The notes under the pieces were generated by a model. That model was not told where the DNA came from. It saw nothing but the letters and a program-made list of their open reading frames with translations, and did no database searches. This document shows positions 63,933 through 64,000 of a stretch of 64,000 nt of DNA, in pieces. Position 1 is the stretch's first letter. The number at the start of each line of letters is the position of its first letter. Origin of the DNA: Rubrivivax sp. (lineage in GTDB: Bacteria; Pseudomonadota; Gammaproteobacteria; Burkholderiales; Burkholderiaceae_C); contig JAHBZS010000009.1 of assembly GCA_019635285.1 (NCBI GenBank), forward strand, positions 83,909 to 147,908. The letters run 5' to 3'. Position numbers and translations under genes: made by a program.

Positions 63933-64000
63933 CGGCTGCTCGGATTCGAGCCGTCTGCTTCCGGCGCAAAGCCGAACTCCAAGAACCGCTGGCGTGCGAC

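Noticed and set aside
63933-64000. CGGATTCGAGCCG near the right edge as a tRNA T-arm remnant or attachment site
   Set aside because: No matching acceptor or anticodon arms can be found, and the preceding sequence is the oxygenase coding region.
1-64000. CRISPR arrays, rRNA, complete tRNA genes, insertion sequences, prophage genes, riboswitches
   Set aside because: I saw no regularly spaced repeats, transposases, integrases or recognisable RNA gene or riboswitch cores on either strand. A covariance-model search would be the decisive test for RNAs.

Overview
The window is very GC-rich, densely packed DNA from a flagellated bacterium, most likely a betaproteobacterium of the order Burkholderiales (Rubrivivax/Leptothrix-like). 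Three things point there: an FlhDC master regulator combined with FlhF and FlhG, sigma-28 promoters of the CTCAAG/CTAAAG...CCGATAA type, and a carotenoid oxygenase gene. This placement is inference from gene content; no marker gene was tested.

Layout. 1-718 is the end of a histidine kinase. 781-20581 (minus strand) is the flgBCDEF-flgGHIJKL structural operon. It continues through overlapping genes into an HDOD protein, a multi-PAS HisKA_2 kinase and an ANTAR response regulator. The operon is split between flgF and flgG by about 3.8 kb carrying a TIR-transmembrane-ankyrin protein (opposite strand), a TSUP permease and a ChaC-type enzyme. 20711-22237 (plus) is flgA-flgM-flgN, followed by a membrane PAS kinase. 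24356-31901 (minus) is flhB-flhA-flhF-flhG-fliA plus a sugar-transfer-type ATP-grasp protein. 32100-37341 (minus) holds motAB, a membrane methyltransferase, a degenerate HD-GYP protein and flhDC. 37626-48300 is a sugar-modification region on both strands: two GT2 glycosyltransferases, an FkbM methyltransferase, an SDR, an acyltransferase, a CDP-deoxysugar set (RfbF, RfbG, RmlC-like, C-methyltransferase) and a GT41/SPINDLY O-glycosyltransferase. It abuts the flagellins. 48535-53577 (plus) is fliC1, fliC2, fliD, fliS, fliT and ycgR, followed by two type IV pilin-like genes. 54672-61800 is fliE (minus) and fliFGHIJK (plus). The window ends with a TetR repressor and a divergent carotenoid oxygenase that share a clear palindromic operator.

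How it works together. FlhDC should switch on basal body, rod, hook and export genes. FliA, held by FlgM until the hook is complete, should then transcribe late genes. I can read sigma-28 promoters directly upstream of flgM, fliC1, fliD, fliS and motA. The sugar genes beside fliC fit flagellin O-glycosylation with a cytidylyl-activated, C-methylated deoxysugar, which is an inference from context. Chemotaxis genes and fliLMNOPQR are not in this window.

Most worth a second look: the foreign-looking cassette inside the flg operon with its membrane-anchored TIR-ankyrin protein, the CDP-sugar/GT41 flagellin-modification locus, an FlhG whose ATP-binding P-loop is gone, an ATP-grasp gene coupled to fliA, and several small unexplained signals (dispersed intergenic repeats, a hairpin plus strong ribosome binding site antisense to flhC, and an 18-bp palindrome before fliC2).
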